Source: Massilia sp. TS11
GTDB taxonomy: Bacteria; Pseudomonadota; Gammaproteobacteria; Burkholderiales; Burkholderiaceae_D
Direction: 5' to 3'
Assembly (NCBI RefSeq): GCF_022012445.1
Contig: NZ_JAKLTS010000006.1
Location: 1 to 64,000 of the forward strand
Length of the DNA: 64,000 nt
The notes under the pieces were generated by a model, which was not told the DNA's origin, made no database searches, and was given only the letters and a program-made list of their open reading frames with translations. Every line of letters starts with the position of its first letter. Positions within the stretch are counted from its first letter, which is position 1. Below, one piece after another: positions 54,997 through 63,211 of the stretch. A program made the position numbers and the translations under genes.

Positions 54997-57132
54997 ATGT
55001 ACACCGATCTCTACCTCGACGCCAACGCCACCTCGTCCGTTCTGCCGGCCGCCTGCGAGGCCGCCCGCCAGGCCATGCTCGACTGCTATGGCAATCCCAG
55101 CTCGACCCACGCCACCGGCCTGCAGGCGCGCGCCCTGCTCGACGCCACGCGCGCCTGCGCGCAGCGCGTGCTCGGCGCCGGCGAAGGCCAGGTGGTGTTC
55201 ACCAGCGGCGCCACCGAATCGATCGGCGCGGCCGTGCTGTCGGCCCTGGTGGCGGTGCGCGAACGGCGCGCGCGCGGCGAGGCGAGCGGCAAGCTGCTGG
55301 TGTACGGCGCCACCGAACACAAGGCCGTGCCCGAGACGCTGGCGCACTGGAACCGCCTGCTCGGCCTCGACCTCGAACTGGTGGCGCTGCCGGTCGATGC
55401 CCAGGGCCGCCACCGGCTCGAAATCCTGCGCGCGCTGGCGCCCGACGCCGCCCTCGTGTGCACCATGGCCGCAAACAACGAGACCGGGGTCGTGTCCGAT
55501 CTCGATGGGATCGAGGCCGTCCTACAAAGCAGCGGCAGCAGCGCCTACTGGATGGTCGACAGCGTGCAGGCCCTGGGCAAGCTCGATCTGCGCCTGGCCA
55601 GCCGCCGCATCGACTACGCCCCGTTCTCCGGCCACAAGCTGTATGCGCCGAAGGGTATCGGCATGCTGTATGTGCGCGCCGGCGCCCCGTTCACACCGCT
55701 GACGGCCGGCGGCGGCCAGGAAGGCGCGATGCGCGCCGGGACCGAGAACATGCCCGGCATCGCCGCCCTCGGCGCCGTGCTGGCCGCGCTCGAAGCGGGC
55801 GACACCTTCCGCAGCCACGCCCAGATGGAAGCGATGCGCGCGCGCCTGGCCGAGGCCCTGCGCGCCGCCTTCCCCGGCATCGTCTTCAATATGCCGTTTG
55901 CCGGTTCGCTGCCGACCACCTTGAATTTCTCCGTGCCCGGGGTCAGCAGCCAGGAGCTGCTGAATATGTTCGACGCCGCCGGTGTGCGCGTCAGCTCCGG
56001 CTCCGCCTGTTCCTCGGCCAAGGCCGCGCCCAGCTATGTGCTGGCCGCGATGGACCGCCCCGACTGGTGCGCCAGCGCCGCCGTGCGCATGTCGTTCGGC
56101 CCGCTGGCCGATGCAGCCTTCATCGACGAAGCGGTGGCGCGCATCGCCCGCTGCGGCGCCGCCCTGCGCGCCAGCGGCCTGGTGCCCGGCGCCGCGCCCG
56201 TGCGCAGCTGCGACGGCGTGCTGCAGCTGCGTCAGGACCAGCAAGTCAGCTGGCTGCTGCTCGACGCCGCTAGTGGCAGCGCCGTAGCGATCGACACCCA
56301 GGCCGCGCTGGCGGCGCGGATGGAAAACCTGATCCGCGCGCACGGCTGCCAGCTGCGCGCGGTGCTCGACACCGGCGCCATCGCCGCCAGCGGCAGCGCC
56401 GCCCTGGCCGCCGCCTTCGGCATCGCGCCCGGCTGGCCGCAGGACGCCGCCAGCGTCACGCTCGGCGACGGCAGCCGCGCCGCCGCGCTGCAGCTGGGCG
56501 CACGCCAGCTGGCGCGTCTGAGCAGCGCGGGCGGCGACAGCTACCTGCTCGGCAGCCCCGATCTGCAGGCCGCCCACGTCAGCCACGCCTTCACCGGTGC
56601 GGCCGCGCTGCCCGGCCAGCTGAACGCCGAGGCCTGCTGCGCCAGCGCGGTCGCGCGGCTGGCGCGCCTGGTCCACCGCGACACCGTCTTGTGCCGCGCC
56701 GAGGACCCCGCCCACGAACTGTGCAGCAGCCCGGCCGCCGAATACGCGCGCGGCGGCGCGCTGGCGCCACTGCTGGCTGCCGAGCCAAGTCTGGTGCGCG
56801 CGCCGGCCGCCGCCAGCAACGATGCGCAAGCGCTCAGCCCCGCCGAGCTGGCCGCCTTCCTGGCTGCCCATCCGCAGGCCCAGCTGATCGATGTGCGCGA
56901 AGTGTTCGAGCAGGCCGCCAGTGCGGCCGCGCCGGCCGCCGTGCGCAGCGTGCCGCTGACCGAGCTGACCGCGCATGCCCCGCAGTGGCTGCAGGACAGC
57001 GCAGCCCCGCTGGTGTTCTTCTGCCGCAGTGGCGTGCGCGGTGCGCGCGCCGCCGCCTGTCTGCAGCGCCTGGGCCACCCGCAAGTGTGGTACGTAGCCG
57101 GCCCGGCCGACGCCGTCCTGGCCGCCGCCTGA
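54997..57132 (+). CDS. cysteine desulfurase fused to inactive MBL-like domain and rhodanese
   Basis: A 711-residue three-part protein. Residues 1 to about 385 are a NifS/IscS-type cysteine desulfurase with LDANATSSV, PLP lysine K214 in FSGHKLYAPKG and catalytic C338 in SSGSACSSAKA. Residues of about 405-600 follow the layout of the metallo-beta-lactamase fold of persulfide dioxygenases (WLLLDAASGSAVAIDTQ, then LRAVLDT). The metal motif expected after LDT (HxHxDH) reads G460-A-I-A-A-S465, and the expected FTGD reads FTGA535. The C-terminal rhodanese (about 605-708) has C676 in CRSGVRG. The natural fusion of persulfide dioxygenase and rhodanese is known. A desulfurase in front and a dead middle domain would channel persulfide to the rhodanese; this is inferred. 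Upstream in-frame ATGs at 54940 and 54967 look less likely. Confidence 0.85.
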   Translation: MYTDLYLDANATSSVLPAACEAARQAMLDCYGNPSSTHATGLQARALLDATRACAQRVLGAGEGQVVFTSGATESIGAAVLSALVAVRERRARGEASGKLLVYGATEHKAVPETLAHWNRLLGLDLELVALPVDAQGRHRLEILRALAPDAALVCTMAANNETGVVSDLDGIEAVLQSSGSSAYWMVDSVQALGKLDLRLASRRIDYAPFSGHKLYAPKGIGMLYVRAGAPFTPLTAGGGQEGAMRAGTENMPGIAALGAVLAALEAGDTFRSHAQMEAMRARLAEALRAAFPGIVFNMPFAGSLPTTLNFSVPGVSSQELLNMFDAAGVRVSSGSACSSAKAAPSYVLAAMDRPDWCASAAVRMSFGPLADAAFIDEAVARIARCGAALRASGLVPGAAPVRSCDGVLQLRQDQQVSWLLLDAASGSAVAIDTQAALAARMENLIRAHGCQLRAVLDTGAIAASGSAALAAAFGIAPGWPQDAASVTLGDGSRAAALQLGARQLARLSSAGGDSYLLGSPDLQAAHVSHAFTGAAALPGQLNAEACCASAVARLARLVHRDTVLCRAEDPAHELCSSPAAEYARGGALAPLLAAEPSLVRAPAAASNDAQALSPAELAAFLAAHPQAQLIDVREVFEQAASAAAPAAVRSVPLTELTAHAPQWLQDSAAPLVFFCRSGVRGARAAACLQRLGHPQVWYVAGPADAVLAAA

Positions 57133-57143
57133 TTTCCGTTTGA

Positions 57144-57187
57144 GGCGGACGCGCCCGCGCCAAGCGCAGGCCGTCCGCCCTTTTTTT
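57144..57187 (+). terminator. Rho-independent terminator of the desulfurase fusion gene
   Basis: An 8-bp outer stem GGCGGACG / CGTCCGCC encloses a 20-base region that can fold further (GCGC-CAA-GCGC), followed by CTTTTTTT. It lies 11 bp after the stop codon. Confidence 0.85.
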
Positions 57188-57193
57188 GCCCAC

Positions 57194-57272
57194 CAAACAA
57201 ATCGGGGTCAGACCCCATTTTTCCGCGCAGATAAATCGGGGTCAGACCCCATTTTTCCGGGGGGCAGTTTTT
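57194..57272. repeat. tandem pair of GGGGTCAGACCCC repeats
   Basis: Two direct copies of AAATCGGGGTCAGACCCC, with cores at 57204-57216 and 57238-57250, 34 bp apart, both followed by ATTTTTCCG. After the second copy comes GGGGGGCAGTTTTTG, leading to the stop codon of the minus-strand acetyltransferase. This matches the flank seen near 118 and 15081. Confidence 0.85.
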
Positions 57273-57277
57273 GCCGG

Positions 57278-57733
57278 CTAGAGTTCCTGCGCGTACACGA
57301 TGAAGCCCTTGTGCTCGGCCACCTGGTCGTAGAGCGCGCGGGCGGGCGCATTGGTGGCCTGGGTCTGCCAGTAGAGGCGGCTGCTGCCAGCCGCGCGCGC
57401 AGCCTCGCGCACGGCGTCGATCAGCGCGCGCCCGCAGCCCTGGCCGCGCGCGGCCGGCGCCGTGAACAGATCCTGCAGATAGCAAACCGGCTGCAGGCGC
57501 GTGGTCGACCGGTGGAACAGGTAGTGCGCGAGGCCGAGCAGCCGCCCGTCGCGCGCGGCCACCAGCGCGTGCATGGGCTCGGCCGGATCGAACAGGCGCG
57601 CCCACAGCGCCGCCGTGATCGGCGCGGGCAGGGCGCTTGCCCCGCTGCGGCCGTAGAAGGCGTTATAGCCTTCCCACAGATCCAACCAGGCCGCGTGGTC
57701 GTCGGCATCGAGCGGGCGGATCAGCATGCTCAT
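57278..57733 (-). CDS. GNAT-family N-acetyltransferase
   Basis: A 151-residue single-domain acetyltransferase. The acetyl-CoA-binding loop is visible in DLFTAPAARGQGCGRALIDA, and the end strand and helix in YWQTQATNAPARALYDQVAE. The start MSMLIRPLDADDH is typical of the family, and AGGAG lies 6 bases upstream. It resembles small GNAT proteins of unknown substrate. Both sides of the gene carry GGGGTC-type palindromes. Confidence 0.92.
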   Translation of the reverse strand: MSMLIRPLDADDHAAWLDLWEGYNAFYGRSGASALPAPITAALWARLFDPAEPMHALVAARDGRLLGLAHYLFHRSTTRLQPVCYLQDLFTAPAARGQGCGRALIDAVREAARAAGSSRLYWQTQATNAPARALYDQVAEHKGFIVYAQEL

Positions 57734-57771
57734 AAGCAGCTCCTGTCAGTAGGAAATCTTTCGAACCGCTT

Positions 57772-57792
57772 AATTGGGGTCTGACCCCAATT
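57772..57792. repeat. palindromic GGGGTCTGACCCC repeat
   Basis: A perfect 21-bp palindrome centred on T57782 with arms AATTGGGGTC / GACCCCAATT. It lies 39 bp upstream of the acetyltransferase start and is the reverse orientation of the copies at 57194-57250. The rest of the gap to 57875 contains an AT-rich TTTAATGATAAGG stretch before the PHP gene's ribosome binding site. Confidence 0.8.
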
Positions 57793-57875
57793 TGTCGGTG
57801 CAGCATTGATTTAATGATAAGGGATGCGGGGACGGGCGCGCACAATCGGCTCATCTGGCGTGCGCGGAGGGGATC

Positions 57876-59426
57876 ATGGGACGCTACATCTGCTGGCTGT
57901 TGCTGCTTGCCCTGGCCGGGCCGCTCCGGGCCGATGAGCATCACGAATTCGAGGCGAGGCTGTTCGTGCCGTTTGTGGCGAACGGGGCGCGCCGGCTGCA
58001 GCTCGATTTTGTGCGCCCCGGCTGGCGCGGTCAGGCCCGTTTGCAGTGGCGCGTCGATCTGCTCGATGCGCGCGGGCGCGTGCGCTGGCACTGGCGCGCG
58101 GCTCGCCAGTGGGATGGCCGGGCGCTGTCGCTGCCGCTGTGGCTGGGCGCGCACGCGCCGCTGCGGGCGGGCGCGTACCGGGCGCGGCTGCGCGCGCGCT
58201 TTGGCGGTCAGATGGAGGAGCAGACCTGGCCGCTGCACGTGGGCCCGCTGCCGGCGCCGCCGCTGGCCCTGGCCGCCGCTGCCGACGTGGACTGGGCGCC
58301 GTGGTCGGCCTTCTATGCCAACCTGCACAGCCAGTCGCGCGACAGCGATGGCGGCGGCGCGCTGCCTGACTGCGATCACGCCCAGCCGCCGCAGGGCGGT
58401 GCCTTCGGACCGGACGACGCATTTGCCTATGCCCAGGCGCATGGGCTCGATGCGCTGATGGTCTCGGAGCACAACCATCTGTTCGATGGCAGCACAGGCA
58501 GCAATCCGGACGCGGACCCGGCGGCGGCGATTGCGCGCTTTCAGGCCGGACTGCGCACGGCGGACGCGTTCTCGGCCGCGCATCCGGGCTTTGTCGCCCT
58601 GTATGGCCTGGAGTGGGGCGTGATCGACGGCGGCGGCCATCTGAATCTGTTCAATGTGGACCGTCTGCTGGGCTGGGAGCACACTGGTGACGGCCGCCTG
58701 ATCGGCGAGGTGGAGACGCCGCGCAGCGACTACGCGGCCCTGTATCGGCAGATGCGCGCGTCCGGCTGGATCGGTCAGTTCAATCATCCGGCGCGCCACG
58801 GCCAGTTCGTGATCGATGGCGTGGACCTGGCCTATTCGACCGATGGCGACGCCGTGATGGTGCTGTGCGAGGTGGTCAACAGCATGGCCTTTTCGAACCG
58901 CGAGGACGAGGGCGAAACGCGGCGCGGCAATTACGAAGCGGCCTGCCAGGCCCTGCTCGAAGCGGGCTACCACCTGGCCTTCAGCAGCGATCAGGATAAT
59001 CACTGCGCGAACTGGGGCATGAGTGACCGTAACCGCACGGGCATCGTGCTGGCAGCGGGGACGACGCTGACGCGCGCCAGCCTGCTGGAGGCCCTGCGCG
59101 CGCGCCGCGTGTTCGCCACCATGGACCGCGAGGCGCGTGTGCTGCTCAACGCGAACGGGCACACGATGGGCGCGCACTTCATCAATGCCGGACCGCTGGC
59201 GCTGCGCGTGGCGTATGCGCACAGCGGCGCGCGCACTGTCGCGGGGCTGACCCTGGTCGAGGGTGTGCCGGGCGTGGCCGGCAGCACGCGCGAGCGGCCG
59301 CTGGCCGACGCATCGCCCTGGACGCCGGCGCCCGGCGAGCACTTCTACTACGTGCGGGTGACCCAGGACGACGGGCGCATGCTGTGGAGCGCGCCCGTCT
59401 GGGTGACCCAAATACAACAGCCGTGA
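57876..59426 (+). CDS. secreted PHP-domain metallohydrolase, CehA/McbA-like
   Basis: A 516-residue protein with a signal peptide (WLLLLALAGPLRA). An N-terminal beta-sandwich-like region of about 130 residues is followed by a PHP domain with metal-binding motifs YANLHSQSRDSDGG, VSEHNHLFDG, GQFNHPARHG and SSDQDNHCANWG. A C-terminal beta-rich segment ends with EHFYYVRVTQDDGRMLWSAP. PHP enzymes are phosphoesterases or other metallohydrolases; the CehA/McbA subgroup includes a carbaryl hydrolase, but the substrate here is unknown. The start has GGAGG upstream. Paralogue of the next gene, 267 bp downstream. Confidence 0.85.
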   Translation: MGRYICWLLLLALAGPLRADEHHEFEARLFVPFVANGARRLQLDFVRPGWRGQARLQWRVDLLDARGRVRWHWRAARQWDGRALSLPLWLGAHAPLRAGAYRARLRARFGGQMEEQTWPLHVGPLPAPPLALAAAADVDWAPWSAFYANLHSQSRDSDGGGALPDCDHAQPPQGGAFGPDDAFAYAQAHGLDALMVSEHNHLFDGSTGSNPDADPAAAIARFQAGLRTADAFSAAHPGFVALYGLEWGVIDGGGHLNLFNVDRLLGWEHTGDGRLIGEVETPRSDYAALYRQMRASGWIGQFNHPARHGQFVIDGVDLAYSTDGDAVMVLCEVVNSMAFSNREDEGETRRGNYEAACQALLEAGYHLAFSSDQDNHCANWGMSDRNRTGIVLAAGTTLTRASLLEALRARRVFATMDREARVLLNANGHTMGAHFINAGPLALRVAYAHSGARTVAGLTLVEGVPGVAGSTRERPLADASPWTPAPGEHFYYVRVTQDDGRMLWSAPVWVTQIQQP

Positions 59427-59462
59427 ACTGAAAAATTTTCAGGCCGGCGCTGTCTATTTTGA

Positions 59463-59484
59463 GACAGGTGCCTGTCGCATTTTT
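59463..59484 (+). terminator. small hairpin with T-run after the first PHP gene
   Basis: GACAGG-TG-CCTGTC followed by GCATTTTT lies 36 bp after the stop codon. It is a short but plausible terminator. A palindrome TGAAAAATTTTCA directly follows the stop codon at 59427. Confidence 0.5.
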
Positions 59485-59546
59485 AACATGCGCTATGGCG
59501 GGCGCGCGACTCAAATTGAACACCGCGCCGCGTCGGCCACTTAGTC

Positions 59547-59584
59547 GACAATCTTTCGATTTTCATAGCGAAATCGAATTTGTC
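59547..59584. promoter_or_regulatory. inverted repeat upstream of the second PHP gene
   Basis: The 8-bp arms TTCGATTT and AAATCGAA are separated by 8 bases, with outer GACAA / TTGTC. It lies about 110 bp before the start codon and could be an operator or a leader hairpin. The rest of this 267-bp gap shows no gene. Confidence 0.35.
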
Positions 59585-59693
59585 CGGCGTTTTTCACTCA
59601 TGCATATTGCGCCCAGTTCCCTGCCGGGGACAGGCCCCGGGCGGCCGCTGCGACACCCGCTCGGATCGACGCAGTGCCATCCAAGAGATCACT

Positions 59694-62381
59694 ATGAAAA
59701 CGGGAAAACACGCCCTGGCCATGCTGCTGGCCCTGGGCTTCAGCCATGCCATCTGGGCCAGTGAGGCCGACCACAAGGAATTCGAAGCGACCCTGCACGC
59801 GCCGTTCAGCGCGGCCGGTGCGCGCGGCGAAGCGCGCAGCTTCACGCTGGCGTTCGAGTATCCGCATGCGGAGCAGGCGCAGACCGTGCGCTGGCAGCTC
59901 GATCTGCTCGACGCGCGCGGCCAGGTGCTGCGCAACTGGTCGGGCAGCACGCGCCTGCTGCGCGCGCCAGTCCAGGTGGTGGTGGACTGGGACGGCACGG
60001 CCAATGGGCCGCTGGCCGATGGCCTGTACACGGTGCGCCTGCGCGCCACCGCGCTGGCCGGCGCGGGCGACGAGAGCGCGGAGCTGGCGGCCGAACAGGT
60101 CGAGCAGAGCTGGGAGATCGGCGTGGGCCAGGTGGCGGCGCCAACGCTGCCTGCCTTCGCGGGCCTGCCGACCGCTGCGCGCGCCACGCCGGCTGCAGGC
60201 GGGCGGCTGCGCCAGGGTGCGGCGCCGGCGCCCGCAGCGCTGCCCTACACGGTCTACTTCGGCAATCTGCACAGCCAGACCAATCACAGCGACGGCGGCG
60301 GCGTGCTGGCCAGCTGCACCGGCGCGCAGAATCCGCAGAGCGGCGCCTACGGGCCGGCCGACGCCTACGGCTATGCCAAGGGCAAGGGCCTGGACTTCCT
60401 GATGGCGTCCGAGCACAACCACATGTATGACGGGTCGGATGCGACCAATACCTCGGCCAGCCCGGCCACGGCCACCAGCCTGTATGCGAGCGGCCTGACG
60501 GCGGCGGCCAGCTTCAATGCGGCCAATCCCGGCTTCCTCGCCATCTATGGCATGGAGTGGGGCGTGATCACCAATGGCGGCCACCTGAACATCTTCAATG
60601 CGGACAAGCTGGTCGGCTGGGAGTACAACAGCAGCAACCAGCTGCTGGCCGATCTGTTCGTGGCCAAGAACGACTACGCCTCGCTGTACACGCTGATGCG
60701 CCAGAACGGCTGGGTGGGACAGTTCAACCACCCGTCCAGCAGCGGCCAGTTCCTCGTCAACGGCGTCCCGTTCGGCTACACGGCCGATGGCGACGCGGCC
60801 ATGGCCCTGTGCGAGGTGCTCAATACCTCGGCTTTCTCGACCAATACGAGCGAGACCGAAACCAGCCGCTCGACCTACGAGGGCGCGTGCACCAAGGCGC
60901 TCGAGGCGGGCTATCACGTGGCCTTCTCGACCAACCAGGACAACCACTGCGCCAACTGGGGCGCGTCCTACACCAACCGCACCGGCGTCTTGATCCCCAG
61001 CGGGACGGCGCTGAGCCCGGCGGCGATGATCGCGGCGATCCAGGCGCGGCGCGTATTTGCGACGATGGACAAGAACAGCCAGATCGTGCTGACGGCGAAC
61101 GGCCATCTGATGGGCGAGCGCTTCAGCAATAGCGGGGTGCTGAACCTGAGCGTCAACTATGCGAACAGCAGCGGGCGCAGCGTGGCCAGCGTCGTGATCT
61201 ACGAGGGCGTCCCGGGCCGCAATGGCACGCCCAGTCAGCTGATGGCGAGCGCCACGGCCAGCATCACGCCGACCGTGGGCGAGCACTACTACTACGCCAA
61301 GATCACCCAGGACGATGGCAATATCCTGTGGTCGGCGCCGATCTGGGTCAGCCAGGGCACGGCCAGCGCCGACACCACGGCGCCGACTGTGGCCGCGAGC
61401 GAAAGCGGCAGCAGCGGCACGATCAATCTGGCGGCGACGGCGAGCGACAATGTGGGCGTGACCCTGGTCGAGTTCTATGTCGATAGTGCGCTCAAGGCCA
61501 GCACCAATCTGGCGCCTTACAGCGCGAGCCTGGATTCGACCACCCTGGCCAATGGCAGCCACACGCTGGTGGCCAAGGCCTATGACGCGGCGAATAACGT
61601 CGGCAGTTCGGCCGGCGTCGCCTTCAGCGTGAACAATGTGGCGGCCGATACGACCCCGCCGACGGTCAGCGCGAGCGTCAGCGGCAGCAGCGGCAGCATC
61701 ACGTTGACGGCGACGGCCAGCGACAACGTGGGCGTCAGCAAAGTCGAATTCTATGTGGACGGCGTCCTGAAAGGCACCGACACGGCCAGCCCGTGGACGC
61801 TGGCGCTCGACTCGACCCAGCTGGCCAATGGCAGCCACACGCTGGTGGCCAAGGCCTACGACGCGGCCAACAACAGCGCCAGTTCGACGGCGCTCAGCTT
61901 CAGTGTCAGCAATAGCAGCCAACTGGTCAGCAATGGCGGCTTCGAGTCCGGCACCAGTGGCTGGACCGCCAGCAGCGGTGTGATCACCAATGACGCCACC
62001 TATGCCGGCCATGGCGGCAGCTGGAAGGCCTGGCTGAACGGCTATGGCAGCGCGCACACCGACACCCTGTACCAGAGCCTGACCCTGCCGGCCACGGCCA
62101 GCAAGCTCACGCTGAGCTTCTGGCTGCGCGTCGATTCGGCCGAGACCACGACGACGACGGCCTACGACACGCTCAAGGTCCAGCTGCGCAACAGCAGCAA
62201 TAGCGTGCTGGCGACCCTGGGCACCTATTCCAACCTGAACAAGGGCAGCAGCTACGTGCAGAAGAGCTTCGACCTGAGCGCCTACAAGGGCCAGAGCCTG
62301 CGCCTGTACTTTGAAGGGGTGGAAGGATCGAGCGTGGCGACCTCCTTCCTGATCGACGACGTCAGCGTGCTGGCCCAGTAA
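59694..62381 (+). CDS. secreted PHP-domain hydrolase with two Ig-like repeats and a C-terminal jelly-roll-like domain
   Basis: An 895-residue protein with a signal peptide (LAMLLALGFSHAIWA). The N-terminal region and PHP domain (about 188-460) follow the preceding gene: FGNLHSQTNHSDGG, ASEHNHMYDG, GQFNHPSSSG and TNQDNHCANWG are all kept. Two Ig-like repeats of about 88 residues follow (560-648 and 652-740), each with ATASDNVGV, VEFYVD and LANGSHTLVAKAYDAANN. The last 150 residues (SNGGFESGTSGW onwards, ending YFEGVEGSSVATSFLIDDVS) look like a carbohydrate-binding or jelly-roll module. The protein is probably extracellular and surface- or polymer-attached. Start chosen at MKTGKHAL with AAGAGA upstream. 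Confidence 0.85.
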   Translation: MKTGKHALAMLLALGFSHAIWASEADHKEFEATLHAPFSAAGARGEARSFTLAFEYPHAEQAQTVRWQLDLLDARGQVLRNWSGSTRLLRAPVQVVVDWDGTANGPLADGLYTVRLRATALAGAGDESAELAAEQVEQSWEIGVGQVAAPTLPAFAGLPTAARATPAAGGRLRQGAAPAPAALPYTVYFGNLHSQTNHSDGGGVLASCTGAQNPQSGAYGPADAYGYAKGKGLDFLMASEHNHMYDGSDATNTSASPATATSLYASGLTAAASFNAANPGFLAIYGMEWGVITNGGHLNIFNADKLVGWEYNSSNQLLADLFVAKNDYASLYTLMRQNGWVGQFNHPSSSGQFLVNGVPFGYTADGDAAMALCEVLNTSAFSTNTSETETSRSTYEGACTKALEAGYHVAFSTNQDNHCANWGASYTNRTGVLIPSGTALSPAAMIAAIQARRVFATMDKNSQIVLTANGHLMGERFSNSGVLNLSVNYANSSGRSVASVVIYEGVPGRNGTPSQLMASATASITPTVGEHYYYAKITQDDGNILWSAPIWVSQGTASADTTAPTVAASESGSSGTINLAATASDNVGVTLVEFYVDSALKASTNLAPYSASLDSTTLANGSHTLVAKAYDAANNVGSSAGVAFSVNNVAADTTPPTVSASVSGSSGSITLTATASDNVGVSKVEFYVDGVLKGTDTASPWTLALDSTQLANGSHTLVAKAYDAANNSASSTALSFSVSNSSQLVSNGGFESGTSGWTASSGVITNDATYAGHGGSWKAWLNGYGSAHTDTLYQSLTLPATASKLTLSFWLRVDSAETTTTTAYDTLKVQLRNSSNSVLATLGTYSNLNKGSSYVQKSFDLSAYKGQSLRLYFEGVEGSSVATSFLIDDVSVLAQ
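61545..61859 (+). repeat. direct repeat inside the second PHP gene
   Basis: At least 38 bases are identical between 61545-61582 and 61821-61858, encoding LANGSHTLVAKAY of the two Ig-like domains. The high DNA identity suggests recent duplication or gene conversion of the repeat unit (about 276 bp period). Confidence 0.8.
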
Positions 62382-62386
62382 GGCCG

Positions 62387-62425
62387 GGCGGGTGCATCAG
62401 GCTGGCCGCGCGCCCGCCTGTTTTA
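62387..62425. terminator. hairpin between convergent genes
   Basis: An 8-bp stem GGCGGGTG / CGCCCGCC (one wobble) with a 16-base loop is followed by TGTTTTATTT. It ends the PHP gene and reaches the stop codon of the binding protein gene. Confidence 0.65.
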
Positions 62426-63142
62426 TTTGTAGCGTGCGAGGATGGCGTCGATGCTGCCGTTGGCCACCAGCGCGGCGATGGCCGCGTCGAGCGCGTGCGG
62501 CGTCAGGCTGCTGCTGCGCGCCAGCGCGCACTGGGCCTGAAAGCCTGGTAAGGCGAGGGCGGTCTTGAGGGCCAGGCCGGGGTGCTGGCGGCGCTGCCAG
62601 TCGATCGCCATCTGTTCGATCACGGCGTAGCGCACGCGCCCGGCGGCCAGCTTGGCGAAGGAGCTGCTCATGTTCGGCGCGTCGTCGCGCACGAAGCGGC
62701 TGCCCAGCGCCAGTTCGAGCTGCGGATAGACATAGCCGATCACGGTGCCGACCCGTTCATCGGCCAGCTGGCCGATCTGGCGCAGCGGCGGCGCGTCGGC
62801 GCGGGCGATGATCAGGCCTTGGTTCGGCAGGAAGGGGCGCGACCAGTGAAAGTCGCCGCTGATCCAGAATGGACGCACATAGCAGACCAGATCGGCCTGG
62901 CCGGACGCCAGCGCCAGGCCGACGCGTTTGGACGGGATGCTGAGGAAGCGGGCCTCGCGCCCGACGCGCTGGGCCAGGGCCTGGCCAAGGTCCTTGAGGA
63001 TGCCGGCCTGGAGTTCGCCGCGTTCGAACTGGGCGAGCGGCATTTCATGATTATTCGGGGCGAGGAAGACCAGCGCCGGCGCGGCATGGGCCGCCAGCGC
63101 GGCACACAGGGCGCAGAGGGCGCCGGCCAGTCGCAGTCGCAT
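62423..63142 (-). CDS. periplasmic substrate-binding protein (SBP_bac_3-like)
   Basis: A 239-residue protein with a signal peptide (LAGALCALCAALAAHA). It follows the amino-acid-binding type 2 fold: GELQAGILKDLGQALAQRVG, LASGQADLVCYVRPFW, VGTVIGYVYPQLE and KLAAGRVRYAVIE. The lack of a neighbouring permease or ATPase resembles the orphan periplasmic sensors often found in betaproteobacteria. The frame continues upstream of 63142 but lies opposite the next gene, so the start MRLRLAG with signal peptide is chosen. Ligand unknown. Confidence 0.85.
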   Translation of the reverse strand: MRLRLAGALCALCAALAAHAAPALVFLAPNNHEMPLAQFERGELQAGILKDLGQALAQRVGREARFLSIPSKRVGLALASGQADLVCYVRPFWISGDFHWSRPFLPNQGLIIARADAPPLRQIGQLADERVGTVIGYVYPQLELALGSRFVRDDAPNMSSSFAKLAAGRVRYAVIEQMAIDWQRRQHPGLALKTALALPGFQAQCALARSSSLTPHALDAAIAALVANGSIDAILARYK

Positions 63143-63211
63143 GTTCTGAATTCTACGCGTTTTGGGCGGCGCGGTGCTATGCTGCTGGCGCCTTGATGTC
63201 CGGAGCCCCCG

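Noticed and set aside
57194..57250. Short repeats considered as a CRISPR array
   Set aside because: Only two units 34 bp apart, core 13 bp, no further spacers and no cas genes; other single copies lie elsewhere in the window.
59598..62057. Open frame of 819 codons on the minus strand opposite the second PHP gene
   Set aside because: Arg/Gly/Ala-rich shadow frame without features.
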